Assembly (NCBI GenBank): GCA_030248215.1
Contig: JASANG010000463.1
Location: forward strand, 186,001 to 250,000
Source: Enoplolaimus lenunculus
Taxonomy: Eukaryota; Nematoda; Enoplea; Enoplida; Thoracostomopsidae
DNA: 64,000 nt
Reading direction: 5' to 3'
Of the stretch, positions 39,520 to 52,985 are shown in pieces. The position numbers and the translations under genes were made by a program. The first letter of the stretch is position 1. Each line of letters opens with the position of its first letter. The notes below the pieces were generated by a model. It made no database searches, was not told where the DNA came from, and saw only the letters and a list, made by a program, of their open reading frames with translations.

Positions 39520-42500
39520 GTAAGTCTTGTTTGTATGCCCTATAAATGGACTAGAATGAAAGAAAAGAGCTCGTTAGTATACCTACCTCTAGAATACATA
39601 ATTCATCAATTTCTCAGCAAAAACAGCCTGCTAACTTGAACTTAGTTTACATAGTAATAATGCCTTTGTAACCTAAATCACATATTTGGTTCTGATATAA
39701 GTATCTAAATTTACGTCTTTCTAGGTAATGAGATACCGCCTGATGCAATATATGGGACCGGTGTGTTTACAGCGCACGAGTTGCGGACATTGAGCAAACG
39801 TAAGAAGAGTGTTGTGTCTTAGGGTAACTCTCAGTTTTGTTGCGTCTCTGCGTGATGTTAGACAAATTATTTTAAGTATTTGGATTGGTGGTCTTGCTGT
39901 TTGTCACGCTGTTTTCTTCATACGTGTCATTTGTTTCAGCGTCGATTCTCACAATGGTCAACGGACAATTGCAAATGCCAACGAATTTGATTAAAGTTGA
40001 ACCAAACTGGATGTCGCCGTACTACGAGTCTGCATCTTCTGCGACTGCGTTAAGCGATGTATGTTCGCATTAAAAAACAAAGTTCGATAATAGAATACAA
40101 GGCTGACCACTACAAAATACAAAAAGGTTTTCTCTATATTGTAACGTGAAAACAGATAATATATTGCATTTTTAGCGATCGCAAAATTTTAACCTGTGTT
40201 GGTTTCACGTGATCATACATTTGACACAGTATTCAGAAACTTGACTTGTCTTTGATTTAAAACGAAAGTTTTAGCACCTACTCCAGATCATTTTAAGGTT
40301 TAACTAGAGATGGAAGTACAGCAGACATTTGGACGTTCTGACTAAAATCACATTGTACTGCATAATATTGTAACTGCACCAATGTTCGAAGTTTTGTTTT
40401 GCTTTCAACCTTTCATCTTTTAATTATAAATTAATCTTTTATAGCCCTCATTTCTCGATCGTATTTGTTCTGAGAGTGCAATGCTTCAAGCGTCTTCGCT
40501 AGATACTGGTGCTGAACAGGCGACTAGCGATGAACAGTGTCAAGCAAGACACCTACAACAACAGCAACAACATGAACATCAAGATTTATTGATATGCGGT
40601 GTGTTGGCAGCACAAGAAGAACAGAGGCTGCATCGTATTATAAACGTTGATAACCGTGGTACACCAACTACTGACAATGCGTCTTCAGCGTTTGTTAGTC
40701 AAGGCGTCTCGAATGAAAGTAGCAAACAAGGAAGGTTGATAACTCAAATGTCAGCAGCCTGTTCAGATTCGCCCAGAAGTGCTCCAGATCGAACTCGTCC
40801 GTCGCTGACACTTTCCAGCGGAATACTTCATGGTGGGAGTGATAGTATTGTTCAACAGTATGATAGTATTATGAATTCGGAACTTGGTTTGTCAAATCAC
40901 TTAGGGTCTCAGCCTTCGCACAAGATGTGTGAAGTCGATCAATCGCGAACGTCTCTCCCTGTTGGGTACAAAAATCGTGGCAGTAGTTGCGGTACAGAAA
41001 CAGTTATAGGATCCATTAATAGCGCTGTTTTAACGCCTACAAGACCCGCAACGGCGGTGCCTATGGGTATTGGATTGGAAAGGCAGTCACCGTCGGTCAG
41101 AACAGTTATTGGCAGTTGTGTATCTCGTTACTGTGTAGGAAACGATCAGCGTTTGGCTTCGGGTGGTGGACGAAGGCACAATTCACAGTCGATATCAGAA
41201 ATACCCTTTGACGAGAATTTAAACTGTAATATGGGTGGTGGTTTGTTGACTATTGATAACCGTCGTCTTTGTCAGCAAAAGGGATCCCTGATGACGTCGC
41301 CTAGTATTGATAGCGCTCAGACAACGATAACTGCCGTTTGCCATAACGCAGTAGTATTTAAATTGTGTTTTAGTTGTTTTTATAGACTTTGCCTTGTCGA
41401 CATGCTTGTACATGCTATATTAAGTTACTCCGATAAATTTGTTTTGTGGTATTTTAAGTTGGTGTCTTGTTTCAACTATTAATTAAGTGTATTTAGTACG
41501 TAGTCCTTAAATGAATTAGCTTTGTTATTGTCATACTTCCATGGATGAAGCTACAGGTCCACTGGTTTCATGAGGCTAGGATTGTTTTTGCTGAAGACTC
41601 GGTAATGTGAAATTTTTGTTTATTAGTAATAGTTTATAACAATTTGAACGATTCAGATAGATTTTGGACACATCTGGACTCCAGCCTTTTGCCAAAAATT
41701 ATTAATATTACCGCAGTGAAAGGTTTGCCTGTTTTAGCCCTTACAAAACAATTCTCCTCCAACATCACCAAAACGCGCTCGGCATATCTCGCCGGACAGT
41801 TCAGACAGTTTCGGGGATGAAATTCAACACTTTGCTGCGCGACGTCGAGCGGAGTTGAACCATAATATAAACGATTCGCCCGGGACTGCTCATTCTGTGA
41901 CTCACTTAACAAAACCAAATCCGTTGACGGCAACTGCTAGTGCCCACACCTACTGTGGATCTGCCACGCATTTGAAAGGGTCAACAGTGGGCGTTTCTGT
42001 AAATAGCAGCGGTTCAGGATCTACTATCGGTTTTGGTGGAGGTTAGGCTAAAGGATATTTTAGTTTAACGGATATTAGGCTAAAACGCACTTATTTTTTA
42101 TGTTCGGATTGTTGGTAGGAGTTTTCGATGCTCTTAGTGTCGAAGCGAAAAAATAAAAATGTATGTAGCAATCGGAAAAGATTTTGTGCTCTAGCTTCTT
42201 GAAAATTAGCTAAAGAACACTTCCAGTCTTACTTGTATTTAAACCGTGCTTCGCACCGCTGCATTCTGTATCGCATTCCGTGCTTCATATTTCCGTCAGT
42301 AAGCAGCAGGTTTCCAAGCTTTCTGTTCGTGTTTCTGCATTCAAAAACACAGTAATCTGAATTTTTCCGCTTTTATAGCAAATTATTTATAATAGTTTTA
42401 AACACCGAAAATTTTGTCAAGACATAGTTATTTGGAAACGAATGTAAACTGCGCGATTAATAATCTGATGTTTACGCAAAATTTGGTGATAAACTCACTG

Positions 42501-44666
42501 AAATTCGCTAAAACTACTTTTTGGTTGGTTTTCTAAAAAGTTAAACTCTAGTTCGCCGATGAAAATTATTTCAAATGTCGGCTCCTGTTCCTGCAAAAAG
42601 CTATTTCTCTTTTTTCCTGTCCCACCAAATTTTTTCTGCTGGTACTGTGATAAGAAGTTGCCGCCAGTATGTACACGTATTACATAAAACTTATGGAATA
42701 TTTTGGTTGTAGCGAAATCGAATTCGGCGTTTCAAACAAAGCGTAAGCATGCTAGCATTTGTTGCATTACGACGCCCGTTGCCGGAATTTCATCTCCAGG
42801 ATCCCGGATATCAGGACTGGTAATGGATCAGCAACTGGAAAATCTGACAAGCGGAATTACTTCGAAAAATGTTACAATCCGTGATCCACAGCTATCTCAT
42901 CGATTACCGCAACAACAGTCTCAGCAGGAGTACACAGTAGTGGTTAGTTTTGTTGTTAATGCTAGCATATAGTATTGTACAGTAAGGTGGCAATAATCGT
43001 TCGAATTCGGCAAAAACGGCTGGTTCGGATTCGGATTTGGTTGTATAAACGCCGAATCCAAAACTGTTCGGCAACATATGTTTACATTTTTATTGATGTG
43101 TCGATTATTCGGAATCGGTAATATCGGCATTGTTTGTTAGTATCGGCATTAGCACTGCAGAAAATTGGCGATGAACCGTTCTCATAAAGTTTAATCGTTT
43201 AAGGTGTCTAGAGATGAAGTCTTGATGTAATGTAGTATTTCATAAGTTTTTAAGCATTGTGTATTCAGATTGGAAGTGGCATTGATATCGGTTCGGCATC
43301 AGTAAACTTTGAAAAAAGAATCGGTATCAACAGCGACCAAAACTTTGGTATTGGCACATCGCTAATTATTTTCAAGTTGAGGCTGTCATTTCATGTTGGT
43401 TTATAACTAGTGAAACGGAATTTAGTAACAAGTTCTGGATATGTTTATTTTTCAGTTATTACATACGTTTTTCAAAGTTTTTTCAGGTTTGCTCGTCTAT
43501 ATAAATTTATAGAAACTAGCTTTGTTACAATATTAAGTGATTAAAATATAAAAAGCGAGAATTTCGGAATTTGAACAGAATATTCGATAGCTCCCTTAGT
43601 CCAATAATTCAGGATGCCGATGTTGCAAAATTCAGTTAAAGATACTGTGTTTTTTTCGACATTTAAGCCATCCAAAACATCAAAGTTGAACAATTTCTGA
43701 GTTTTATGATAGCTAGTTCGTTTTGTGCAAAGTGTAACATTGCAAAAATGGTAAAAATATGAATTTCTCATCGATATACGGGAAATTTGCAAAATACAAG
43801 ATTCGTATTCGGCTCATTTGCCCTGGGTTCGGATTTAAGTTGGGTCAAATCGTTGATTCAGTGCCACCGTATTGTTAGTAGGGTGCAACTGAATATTCAG
43901 CCCCGGAATTCAATATTGCTGGATATTTATCGCTGAAAGTTTTAACATATCTCTTTGTACAGACTTGGTTGCCGAAGATGAACATTTAGCGTCTTTATTT
44001 TAATCCACATGCAGCATGGCTGGCTAGTTAATACACCTTTCAGTTTTGTTGTGTGTTAACACAGCGATCTTTATTTTCAACTCAAGTTTTTTATTTATTC
44101 TTCTTCGTTTATACTTCAGTTTATCTTCGTTATAGAAGTGTTTTTGTTGTACTTGTTTGACATAGCCGTCTTGGTTTTCTAACTTGAGACACTAGAAGTT
44201 TAAAAGTTTGGCGCTGTTTACGTTTTCTTAGGAGCCACCGTCACCTGCAACTTCCACAAGTACTCATGGTTGTCTCACACCAAGCGTTCAAGAACGAACT
44301 GATTCGAAACACAATGCCATAAAATTACAGCAGCTGAAGTCAGAGCAGTTTGATGGAAATGATGAATTAGGCATTTCTGCAGGTTGGTTATTTACATAGT
44401 TTGTATGCTAAATGCGGGTACCAATTACAAAATCTCTGACGTAATGTTGCAATGTTTTTGTGTATTTTGATTAAACTTAACTGTCAAAACTGTTTGATTT
44501 TAGGTTTTTCGAAGCGAATGTTGCATTCAAATAGCTCGATATCTAACGACGAGGAGCAACAGTTGCGTCATTCGCTGTTCAATAAAACTTATTTAGAAAC
44601 CGATCCCAGTCCTCAAACGGGGGAGTACAGGCAACCGGAGCAACGCCATCACCAGCAACAACAACA

Positions 44667-44698
<32 letters not shown>

Positions 44699-44712
44699 AG
44701 CAGCAACAACAA

Positions 44713-44756
<44 letters not shown>

Positions 44757-47700
44757 GCAACAACAACAACAACAGCAACAACAACAACAAATTATGGCAC
44801 CTCATTCCAATTCATCTCCGTTACAGCAACCAGTTTTAGCAACGAAGCCAAATGATACTAGCTGTATTCGTTTATTATCTACTACCGGTAGTTTTGCAAA
44901 ATTGAGTAATAGCCCTGCAGTGGTAAAATCAACATTACCGCAAGATGTAGCAAGACAATCTGCTACTACAACAATGACAACTACGACGCAAACATCGGTA
45001 GTTATTGTCGATACCAACCGTATTGCTGTAACAGTTGCAAACGCAGTAACTGCTACTACTTTAGCGACTGTATCAGTTCCAACTGTTGCAGTCACTACCT
45101 GTAGTAGCATTAACCAGCCAGCAAAACCGTCTGTAACTGATATAAACGCATTGTTGCAGCAATACATTGGACCGACACCGGTTATTGCCAGCACACAGCT
45201 CTCACAGCATCAACAACAGCCGTATGTGGACCTCGGGTTGACTAGTTCCGTCGCACAGCGCACCGGACGAACACAATTAAGCTTGAACGGAGTAATGGCT
45301 GCTGTGTTGCCACATACGGATGGCGTACAACATCGACAGGTACTGCAACGTTAACGAATATGTAGCAGAGTGCTACTGACCGTTTCATAATTGAGCTGGG
45401 GATTGGTTTTTTACTACTCATACATATTGGATTTTGAAGTTAAGATTATAGCCGAACCGAACCAGATAGTTTTATTTTTAACATCAAAATTGGTGATTAA
45501 TAGCTTTATTACTTTTGTAGTCATTATTTTTGGTTAACTTGTTTAGACCATGTTTTAAGGTGGAAGGAAGTCATTCGGAGACAGATGAAACAGCCAATGA
45601 CGGATTATTTCACCATGAGAATATCCACTGCAGTATGCTTGCCATTTCTCAAAAGCAACAGCGGTATCACAGAACAAAGCTTATACTTTAAACTCACCTC
45701 CATTTTAAGCAAGCTTACCTTTTTGCTCTGCGACAAAAACTTTTACCTGTCCTTGCATGCAGAAACGTGTTAATGTGTTGTGTATTGTATTACAGGGTGA
45801 CCTTGCAAGCACTAATTCTCATTCGTGTTCTTCGACAGTGCGAAGTCCTGTGAAAAACTTTACAAATGCCCCGGGATCTGCTGTTACAGTTCGATATATC
45901 CCGTCGTCCGCTGTTGTAGTTCCTAACAGTGCTACGGTGACTGGAAACTCCTTGAACTCGACTGCGTCTCCAGTTGGTTGCAGTAGCGGTGTGATGAGTA
46001 AGCCACTGTTGAGTGGAATTACCGCAACCGTAGCAAGTTTGGTTCCGACACCGAGAAGTCGGCTGCCGTCGGGGAGTATACGGGTCGTCGCTTCAGGGGA
46101 GCCTGCGACAAATGCATCGATAGGTCATGGTTTGTCGCATGGGATTCAGGTAAGTTAAAATGTTTCAGACGGTTTTGTGGATTTAGTAAGCAAATATAAG
46201 GGCACAGAATTGCTTCAAAAACATGTAAGCGAATTTACTCATGTCAAGACAGCAAAAACTATAAACAAAGTCTTTAATTCAGTTTTCGTTGCGTCATTGA
46301 ATATATTCTTTTTCATGGTAGTCTTCATAAATTTCAGCGACAATTTGGCATGTTATTCAATTTAGGCGAAATTCTGGCATTAAAATTTATAAGTGCCGCT
46401 ATTAAATGCAGTACCTTATTGGGTTATCTGTTTGCTCTCACAGTATTTATAAGTCATACATTTTCTCTGAATGCCGAGTCATTCAGTTATTGAAAACGTT
46501 TAATATTCGCTCCGCGTTTAGAAATGACAGAAACTCTTGTTAACGCTGATACAAATATACGCAAAACTACTCAAGTGCATTGTGCTTTGGTAACAATTTC
46601 GCTCTGTGTTTCAGTTAATTTCTTCTCAGCAACAAGCGCATCAATTGTTTACGTTATCTCTTGGCGGAAATGCGGCTTCAAATGGCGGAGGTCCTAGTTC
46701 AAACCAGCCGACAGCGAGTAATGCTAGTTTAGTTAATTCCGCCATGTTAGCATTAGGCAATGCCACTAACAGCAATGGAGGATTAACATTACAATTGGCT
46801 ACGGCAAATAACGCCGGTACAAGTACACTGAGCCAAACGAATTCCGCCGGAAGTAGCGGGTCTTCGGGCGGTGGCGGCACTGGAATCTGCGGGTTTCAAA
46901 TCAATAGCAACAGCAACAGTAACCACGGAATTTGCTCAAGCACGTTGACCAACGGGAGTTTCTGTAAGTGTGGCCCTTAAAACGTACATAGTGTTGATAT
47001 TCTATACACACAAACCGCGCCAGATTTTGCACAGAGGCTGACCTTAAACACGCTTTGCAAGTGGGTAGCGCTGAATTCTTCAAGTTAACAATTCAGTTGT
47101 TTGCGGGACATTTCGGGAATTGGGCTCCCAGGAACCCGCTGGTTTGTCCATGACTACATGTAGCAGTTTAAGGCGCTAGCGAAAAATGCAATTAATAAGC
47201 TTGCAGTGTGTGTTTATATCATATTGGTTAAAAGGAATTTTTATTAAAACAATTTGGTAAATGAAAATCAGTACGTGTTTTCCTTATTATGTATACTTTG
47301 ATTTTCTTTTTCGGTGCTGGCTGTTTTCATTTCCACTTTGGTATTTTTGTTTAAATGTTTAGTTGCTCAACTAGCTGCTGTCGAAGGTGCATCTCGACAT
47401 CCCAGTGGAAATTCGACGCTGTTAGCGAATTCGCTTTTTGCCAATCAGTCCTCACAGGTGAGTAGTTATGACTGTGGACAATGCGCGAGTTTTTGCCCAA
47501 ATGGTTGAACCCTGATTCTTGATGGCTCTACCAAATTGAGTTAAATTAAGCATCGAATTGACACTAAATTTCTAGTGTTTATCGTTCAGCACGAAATACA
47601 CGCTACGCAGCTTGTGCAAATGAAATATTAAACCTGCATATTGCTGCGTAGCTATGACCGTAAACCTGCATATTGCTGCGTAGAACGTAAATTCTAGTTG

Positions 47701-49662
47701 ATTAGCAAAGCAACAGAACGAGAAAATGTTGAACAACGTCTAAGCGGAAGTCGAATTCTATGTACTGTGTATGATATTTAGAAACCTGTGCGTATTTTGT
47801 GTACTCTCGTTAGGGCAGTGTTAACTTGGAGTCGAAATAAGTAGTATTGTAAAGCTTTCGGATTTTCAGATGCATGGCGGGAATGGCGGTCACTCATTGA
47901 GTCCATCTTGTGTCGGGAACGGCGCAGGCGCGACGACTGGCAATAGCAGTGGCAGTAGGGCTGCCGTTGGTGCACCTCCTGGCATGATGTCGCCGTTGTT
48001 TTTTGCGAGTCCGCTAACAACACCACGTGGCACCCCACGGTCGACACCAATACCGAGGATTTTGTTGGACGAGGACTACGCGCAAATTGTTCAGTCGATT
48101 CTAACCGCTGGTGACGCATCAGTTGATTCGGTGGAAATGCCAAGTAAGGGTGGCCCTTTCGGTGCGGTATCGTACGCAAGTAATACGCGTTTGTCGTGCG
48201 ACGCAGACCGTCGCCGTGTGGTATCGTACACAAATAATCCACGTACCGTACCGCACGCTGACGCACGGTGGCGGAGGGTAATGTAAGGCAAGTATGTTGC
48301 CGCAGTAAGTTTTACTTAGGGCCATGAAAATGTATGTTAGTTAAATTCTATTCGAAAGTGGCTCTCAATATCTATGCCGCATATTCTGAAATCTCAAATA
48401 TTTGTCGCGCCTATGATCAAATTGCAATAAGTTTTCCAAGAAGTGAAATGCGAAAAATGTGCCATATTTCAAAGTACTGCCTAAGCTTATTCGAAATTTA
48501 CAGGACCTATCAACAACTGATGATATATGTTGCTACATGCATTTGAAAATATGGACACAGATGTGTGTGGAGTCATTACACATTAATCCTTATCTTGTTG
48601 CAGTTTCCGATCGTTTTCTCAATATGATTAACGGTTCTCAGCCCCTTTCCTCAGCAACAGTAGTTTCTGTACCTAGTCAGAACCCGGTTATGGCTACTGT
48701 TACTTGTTGCGAAACAGGCCTGGATAATTCAAGACGTAACAGTGGTAGCTGCGATATCAACGCAATCAGTGTGGCCAGTACCTGTGATAATTTGGTTTCG
48801 GTATGTCAGATTTAATGAGTAGTTCAACGCCCTCTATTTAATTTCCATTTAAGTATTTTCAGTTTGTGCAAATTAAACTTATTATCTGGACGGTGATAGG
48901 GCGTACTTGAATGTTAACGTAAATGTAATACTCAATTTTACTAATTGAACTGCTTTTCACTTTACTTTGCTGCTTTTTGAGCTTACAAGAGTTCTTGTGT
49001 TAATTGTACTTCCAATGTTATACTTGGTGTTGTAACCTCGAACAATTGTGATATATACATGCAGTAGTTTTACTCATAAGCAACAGTTTGTGCGGTAATA
49101 TATTTATAGCGATAAATAATCGGTAGCCTAGAATAGTTGTACAAGATGTTAATTTTGTTTGAAGGTATCAAATGCTCACTCTGTTCATCAAGATGGGCAA
49201 TCTTGTCATCCTGATGATGCTGCTGTATGTACGGGCTTACATGTGCACCGAAATATTTTATATCAGCTGCCGCCAAAATCTCATTTCCAAGCATTACATG
49301 ACCGCAGTTCGGCAGCAGCTACAAGCAGTTTAGCGTCGGCAAACCATAAACCATCAACCGCTGATAATACTGTCATTAGTCTGGTTCCAGCAGTGACTGG
49401 TAACACTGTCATTAAAACCAGTAAAACTGAAAACAGTGGGACAGTGGTTATGGCGGATCGCCAAGTAGAAATGGGACTGGTACATTCGGTCGAACAACAG
49501 GTTAATCATTCCCAACAACACCAACCTGACTCCTCGAGTCGATTAATATGTATACAAGCCGATTCAAGTACGGCAACGCCGGTGGATAGTAATGGAGGAA
49601 CTCCGGATCCGTTAGACGATAGAACGGAGCAAAGGTCGAGTTGTAATGGACAAGAGAGGTGA
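38035..49662 (+). CDS. NFI: Nuclear Factor I (NFI/CTF) transcription factor, 16 exons, initiator exon not seen
   Basis: Exons: 38035-38199, 38535-38765, 39333-39519, 39725-39799, 39940-40058, 40445-41350, 41738-42041, 42713-42942, 44232-44382, 44504-45339, 45796-46149, 46615-46963, 47363-47457, 47870-48143, 48604-48800, 49165-49662. All borders are GT-AG, every phase agrees and the sum (4,971 bases) is divisible by three: 1,656 residues plus stop. Exons 1-3 hold the dimeric DNA-binding domain ([68 protein letters not shown]), which recognises TTGGC(N5)[18 protein letters not shown] and [14 protein letters not shown] follow. The long Ser/Thr/Gln/Asn-rich tail includes a polyQ run and [17 protein letters not shown], a conserved motif of the transactivation region. 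Vertebrate NFIs are about 500-570 residues. The exon end at 41350 is the least certain border. Exon 1 here corresponds to the vertebrate position just after the short MYSPL exon. Confidence 0.95.
39095..39135 (+). repeat. tRNA-related fragment in NFI intron 2
   Basis: TCCCTCGGCCCGAGTGG followed by GGTTCGAGTCC resembles a short tRNA-like unit with an intact B box, but it is too short for a tRNA. It is probably a SINE remnant. Confidence 0.35.
42980..43874. mobile_element. Inverted-repeat element in NFI intron 8
   Basis: The ends CAGTAAGGTGGCA and TGCCACCGTATTG are inverted repeats. Subterminal sequence near both ends is rich in TTCGGATTCGGATT-type and TCGGTATCGG-type phrases. About 0.9 kb and without a recognisable transposase, so a non-autonomous element. 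Confidence 0.5.
44653..44790 (+). repeat. NFI: CAG/CAA tract encoding 46 glutamines in NFI
   Basis: An uninterrupted run of 46 Gln codons, CAA and CAG mixed, preceded by HH. Residues about 840-885 of the visible NFI product. Codon mixing shows that it is not a pure recent CAG expansion. Its reverse complement gives a long poly-Leu frame that is not a gene. Confidence 0.97.
47640..47690. repeat. Two-copy 22-bp repeat in an NFI intron
   Basis: AAACCTGCATATTGCTGCGTAG occurs twice, at about 47631 and 47664, in the intron before the 47870 exon. An inverted-looking CTACGCAGC precedes it near 47602, so it may be the decayed end of a MITE. Confidence 0.4.
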
Positions 49663-50356
49663 AAAGTGTAATTCTGGTTCAGAGAATCATTTTGAGTACA
49701 AGTTAAACTACTACTTCCGTTCAAACAACAACTTAATCATTCGATTGTTCGAGTCTGTTGGTATAATTGTATTCAGGCAGATTCAAGTGCAACAGCACCA
49801 TTCGGCAGCAACTGCGGGAGTCTGGATTCGTTGGTGAACTAGCAATCGAGACCAAATTTGGAAGTTTCACGCAAATCTGTAGTTTTGCTCTCGTATGATT
49901 CAAAAGGTGGAACATGTGGCATAATTTTTATACTCCGTAACAAATGCTGGAAAATACGGTCGCAAATGATTATAGTTGCGTACTGGCTGCTGACAAGACT
50001 TTAAGCACATAGTAGGTAGTTTTTGAACGGAATAATGTGCCAATATTATGTAAATTATACTACGTATTCAGTAAATTGTCGTGATTCACCTGTGACCAAA
50101 TTCAAACTGGATTAATTTTTGCACAGGTAGTCACTATCGTAATCCAACCTGTTTCAGGGCTTTTTTGTTTGCGGTCCGTAGGTGTTTAATTTACCCCAAT
50201 CAGTGTCAGTCCGTGAGTTATTGTACACGACTGTTTTATTTTTTGTGTGCGAATGCGAATGTATTATAAGCGTTGCATCTTGTATTATATTTTGTTGTGT
50301 TTCTATCCCACAAACGCAATAATGTACAATAAGATTTTTATTTTGGTGCAAATAAA
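49663..50356 (+). other. NFI: Probable NFI 3' UTR with AATAAA near 50351
   Basis: Sequence after the NFI stop has no coding features. The hexamer AATAAA at 50351-50356 is a reasonable poly(A) signal, but transcript ends cannot be fixed from sequence. Confidence 0.4.
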
Positions 50357-51498
50357 ATAATATATAAATTGCACAACTCATATTTGTACGTAGTTGGTTT
50401 AGAAGGGATATTTGGGTGTGTAGGGGCCAAATCTGTGATAAACGTGTATAGTTTGAGTGTTACATAGAACATAATGTTGGGCATGTTTCATGTTTGCTCC
50501 ACGTTATTTTATTGTCTCGCAAAAGCTTCAAACTTTTGTGAATAAGTTTTTTAGAATGCTGTTTTGACATTTGGATGTCGACTTACAAATTGTTTCTGTA
50601 AGTTACACAAATCTTACCACACAAGTCTCTTATATAAAACGTTCTTAACCACAATATACATACATAGTATTGGATGATTCCATGAAAATGTTAGTTAATG
50701 TTGTCAAATCATGTTCCCAAGTAAAAGAACATAGATAAAATGCTGCGCAAATGCGCTTCACTATTGTTCAGGTTTTGAGTCATTCCATATGCAGTTATAC
50801 TATAGGAATTTGTGATCTTAAAAACTTTTTCCTACAGTTTTTAAAATTTTCAGAATTTGGTATAATTTAAGGTAAGCAAGCTTGTATGAGTGAAGTTCTG
50901 TTTAATGCTGTATATTTCCCTTTGCAAACATCTCTGATAATATATTTTATATTGTTAAAGGTGTATCGTAGATATTAAAAACGTGTTTATTTTTAGTTTG
51001 TAATCCTATAAGTGTTCAGGTTTTGTATGGGTGTTTTAAATTGCTCAAATTTAATCGTTTTTTGTGTAACTCACGTGACCATTTATTATGGATCAGGATA
51101 CGTTTCTACGCTATGGTGGATGATGTTGCACCCCTACTTTCTATAGATGAACTGTTCTGCATACTCATTCGCTGTTAGTGTCATTTAGTTGTGTTATTCT
51201 GTAATATATCTTATAAACAGCGGGTTTAGTAGCGTATTTTTGATGTGAACTTTGTTGCATTATAATTTATCGTGTAGTTTCCTTGAGTAAAGGTGGCACT
51301 ATACTTGTTCAATTTCGTCCGTCACCGTGTGGTATGGTATGTCATGTCCGACAACGACGAAAAGCGCCGGATGACATTAAAAGTTTACTGACATCCTTAT
51401 GTTATGTGTGTTTATTGTTTCAATTTATGAAATCAACGTGGTTTGTATGTCACATGAAGTTCTAGCAGGAAATTAAGTGCTTTTGTTCTTATTAAATA
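50357..51498. other. Intergenic, nothing recognised
   Basis: AT-rich with scattered short frames. A phrase near 51315-51350 (CCGTCACCGTGTGGTATGG) resembles part of the sequence at 48200-48240 in an NFI intron, probably a shared repeat. Confidence 0.35.
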
Positions 51499-51849
51499 CT
51501 GTAGTGACCCGAATAAGAGGGGTGTACCCATTTTGAGTCCCAATCAATAGGAGGCCGTGTCCCTAATTAGAATCCATAAATGTCAGTTATCCCTAATTGT
51601 AGCGCATAAATGTCTCCGGGACCAAATAATTTGAGTTCGAAACTTTAAAACGTGCATAAGTTTTGAAAGTATATTCCTAAGCATAACCTTGCATTATCGC
51701 TCAAGCTATTGACACAAGACAAATAAACGTTTAATTCAACAGATATTTGCAGTGTCGGATATATATTAATAACGAACGGTAGCGGAACGTGGGTTCCTCT
51801 GGAGAGGGCAAATAAGTATCAGTCTCCCCTTTTATTCGGGTCGCTACAG
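51499..51849. mobile_element. Tc1/mariner-type MITE, copy 3 (best ends)
   Basis: CTGTAGTGACCCGAATAA at the left and TTATTCGGGTCGCTACAG at the right are bounded by TA at 51497-51498 and 51850-51851. At 351 bp it is shorter than the other copies owing to internal deletion. Confidence 0.85.
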
Positions 51850-51851
51850 TA

Positions 51852-52527
51852 ATGTTCAGGTGACCGTCCAGGCATGTTTCAATTAGGTAAGGGCTCTAAA
51901 ATTAAAACTAATAATATCACACAAAATCAAAACATTGTTTGCGAACTGCTACATTTGCATGATATATAGTTTAACAAATTGTTCAGTTTTAAAACAATGT
52001 TTATTATTTTTAAAAAATTCATGTTTTCGCAACAAGTTTTATTTTTATGGTTTAGCTCTTGCTCGATAGCAGTCAGTGGTCTAAATTCACAATATACCTT
52101 TTAGTAATATCATATGTTATGATCCCGGTGACGTGCGTATTTATCTATGTAAGTATGTATATGGATTGTGTCGTTTCACGAAGTTACATGTATTATGCTA
52201 TATTTCAAAAGGGATATCGCTCACAACAAAGAAAATTCAAATTGCTTTTGGCTTTAAATATCGCATTTCGGTAAAGCTGAACTTCCGTTCTCTAAATTTT
52301 TCTGCGTTTTGTGCAATCATATACTGTACAATTCAATTTTCTTGAACCAGATTCATCAAGCGTTCGGTTTTGCTTGTTTGGGAATCACGCAATATTGCCG
52401 TCATAGAGTTGAGACAACTGTCTAACTAGCCAAACGTGGCTTAATAATTTCTGGCCTGATATATTTGAGATCAGCAGTTATTTTTTGTGTCCTAAGACGT
52501 GGAAGTAAACCTTGTTTTGGTAGATTG
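51852..52527. other. Intergenic, nothing recognised
   Basis: AT-rich. A 71-codon frame at 52059-52274 has a hydrophobic stretch but no family resemblance or splice context. Confidence 0.35.
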
Positions 52528-52800
52528 TAGGGTGCAAGCGGAAGTGCAAAATTCCGAAGCCGAAAACGGAGATCAACAAAATATGCTGGCGCCGGAGATC
52601 AAGCTAAATTGTGAAAACAATGTTTAATGTAGTAATTTTGGTAAATGTAAAGTTTTAGGCTTAAATCCCGGCAACTAACTTCTCAAACTTGGGCAAGAAG
52701 ATAAAGAAAAACGCACCGAACGGTAAATTTTTTGCATAACTTACAGGAACCGGAGGTCGATTTTCTACCGGTGCAAGAGCATTACCTGCGGTAGTTCTTG
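52528..52800. mobile_element. Degraded CAGGGTGCAACCGG-family MITE
   Basis: It begins TAGGGTGCAAGCGGAAGTG and contains CCGAAGCCGAAAACGGAG and, at the right, ACAGGAACCGGAGGTCG. The right terminus is lost or diverged. Family by comparison with 3856-4217. Confidence 0.5.
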
Positions 52801-52830
52801 TTGATAGCAACTTTTTTAATACACATAAAT

Positions 52831-52985
52831 GGGCCCATGTGTAGAACAGGGCCAGATCGTTTTTCGGCGGAGCTGTAATAGAGCCAGTTTAAACTTTAAT
52901 CAGGTTTAGAAATAGGCTCATCCTTACGCTTATGCTTAGTAATATGCTTATACTACTGTTCCGGCCTGTTCTGTACATTGGCCCA
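52831..52985. mobile_element. TTAGGC-bearing MITE, copy B
   Basis: The left end GGGCCCATGTGTAGAACAGGG and right end CCTGTTCTGTACATTGGCCC are inverted repeats. The internal TTACGCTTATGCTTAGTAATATGC is the reduced hexamer tract. It is the shortest copy. Confidence 0.65.

Noticed and set aside
41568-41601. Possible small NFI exon (GTCCACTGGTTTCATGAGG...) before a GTAATG donor
   Set aside because: It would lie between exons that already join in phase 0, its acceptor is weak, and the peptide does not match the family.
44593-44805. Poly-leucine frame on the minus strand
   Set aside because: Reverse complement of the NFI polyglutamine tract.
47778-48325. Several overlapping minus-strand frames
   Set aside because: Antisense shadows of the NFI exon at 47870-48143 and the repeat after its donor.
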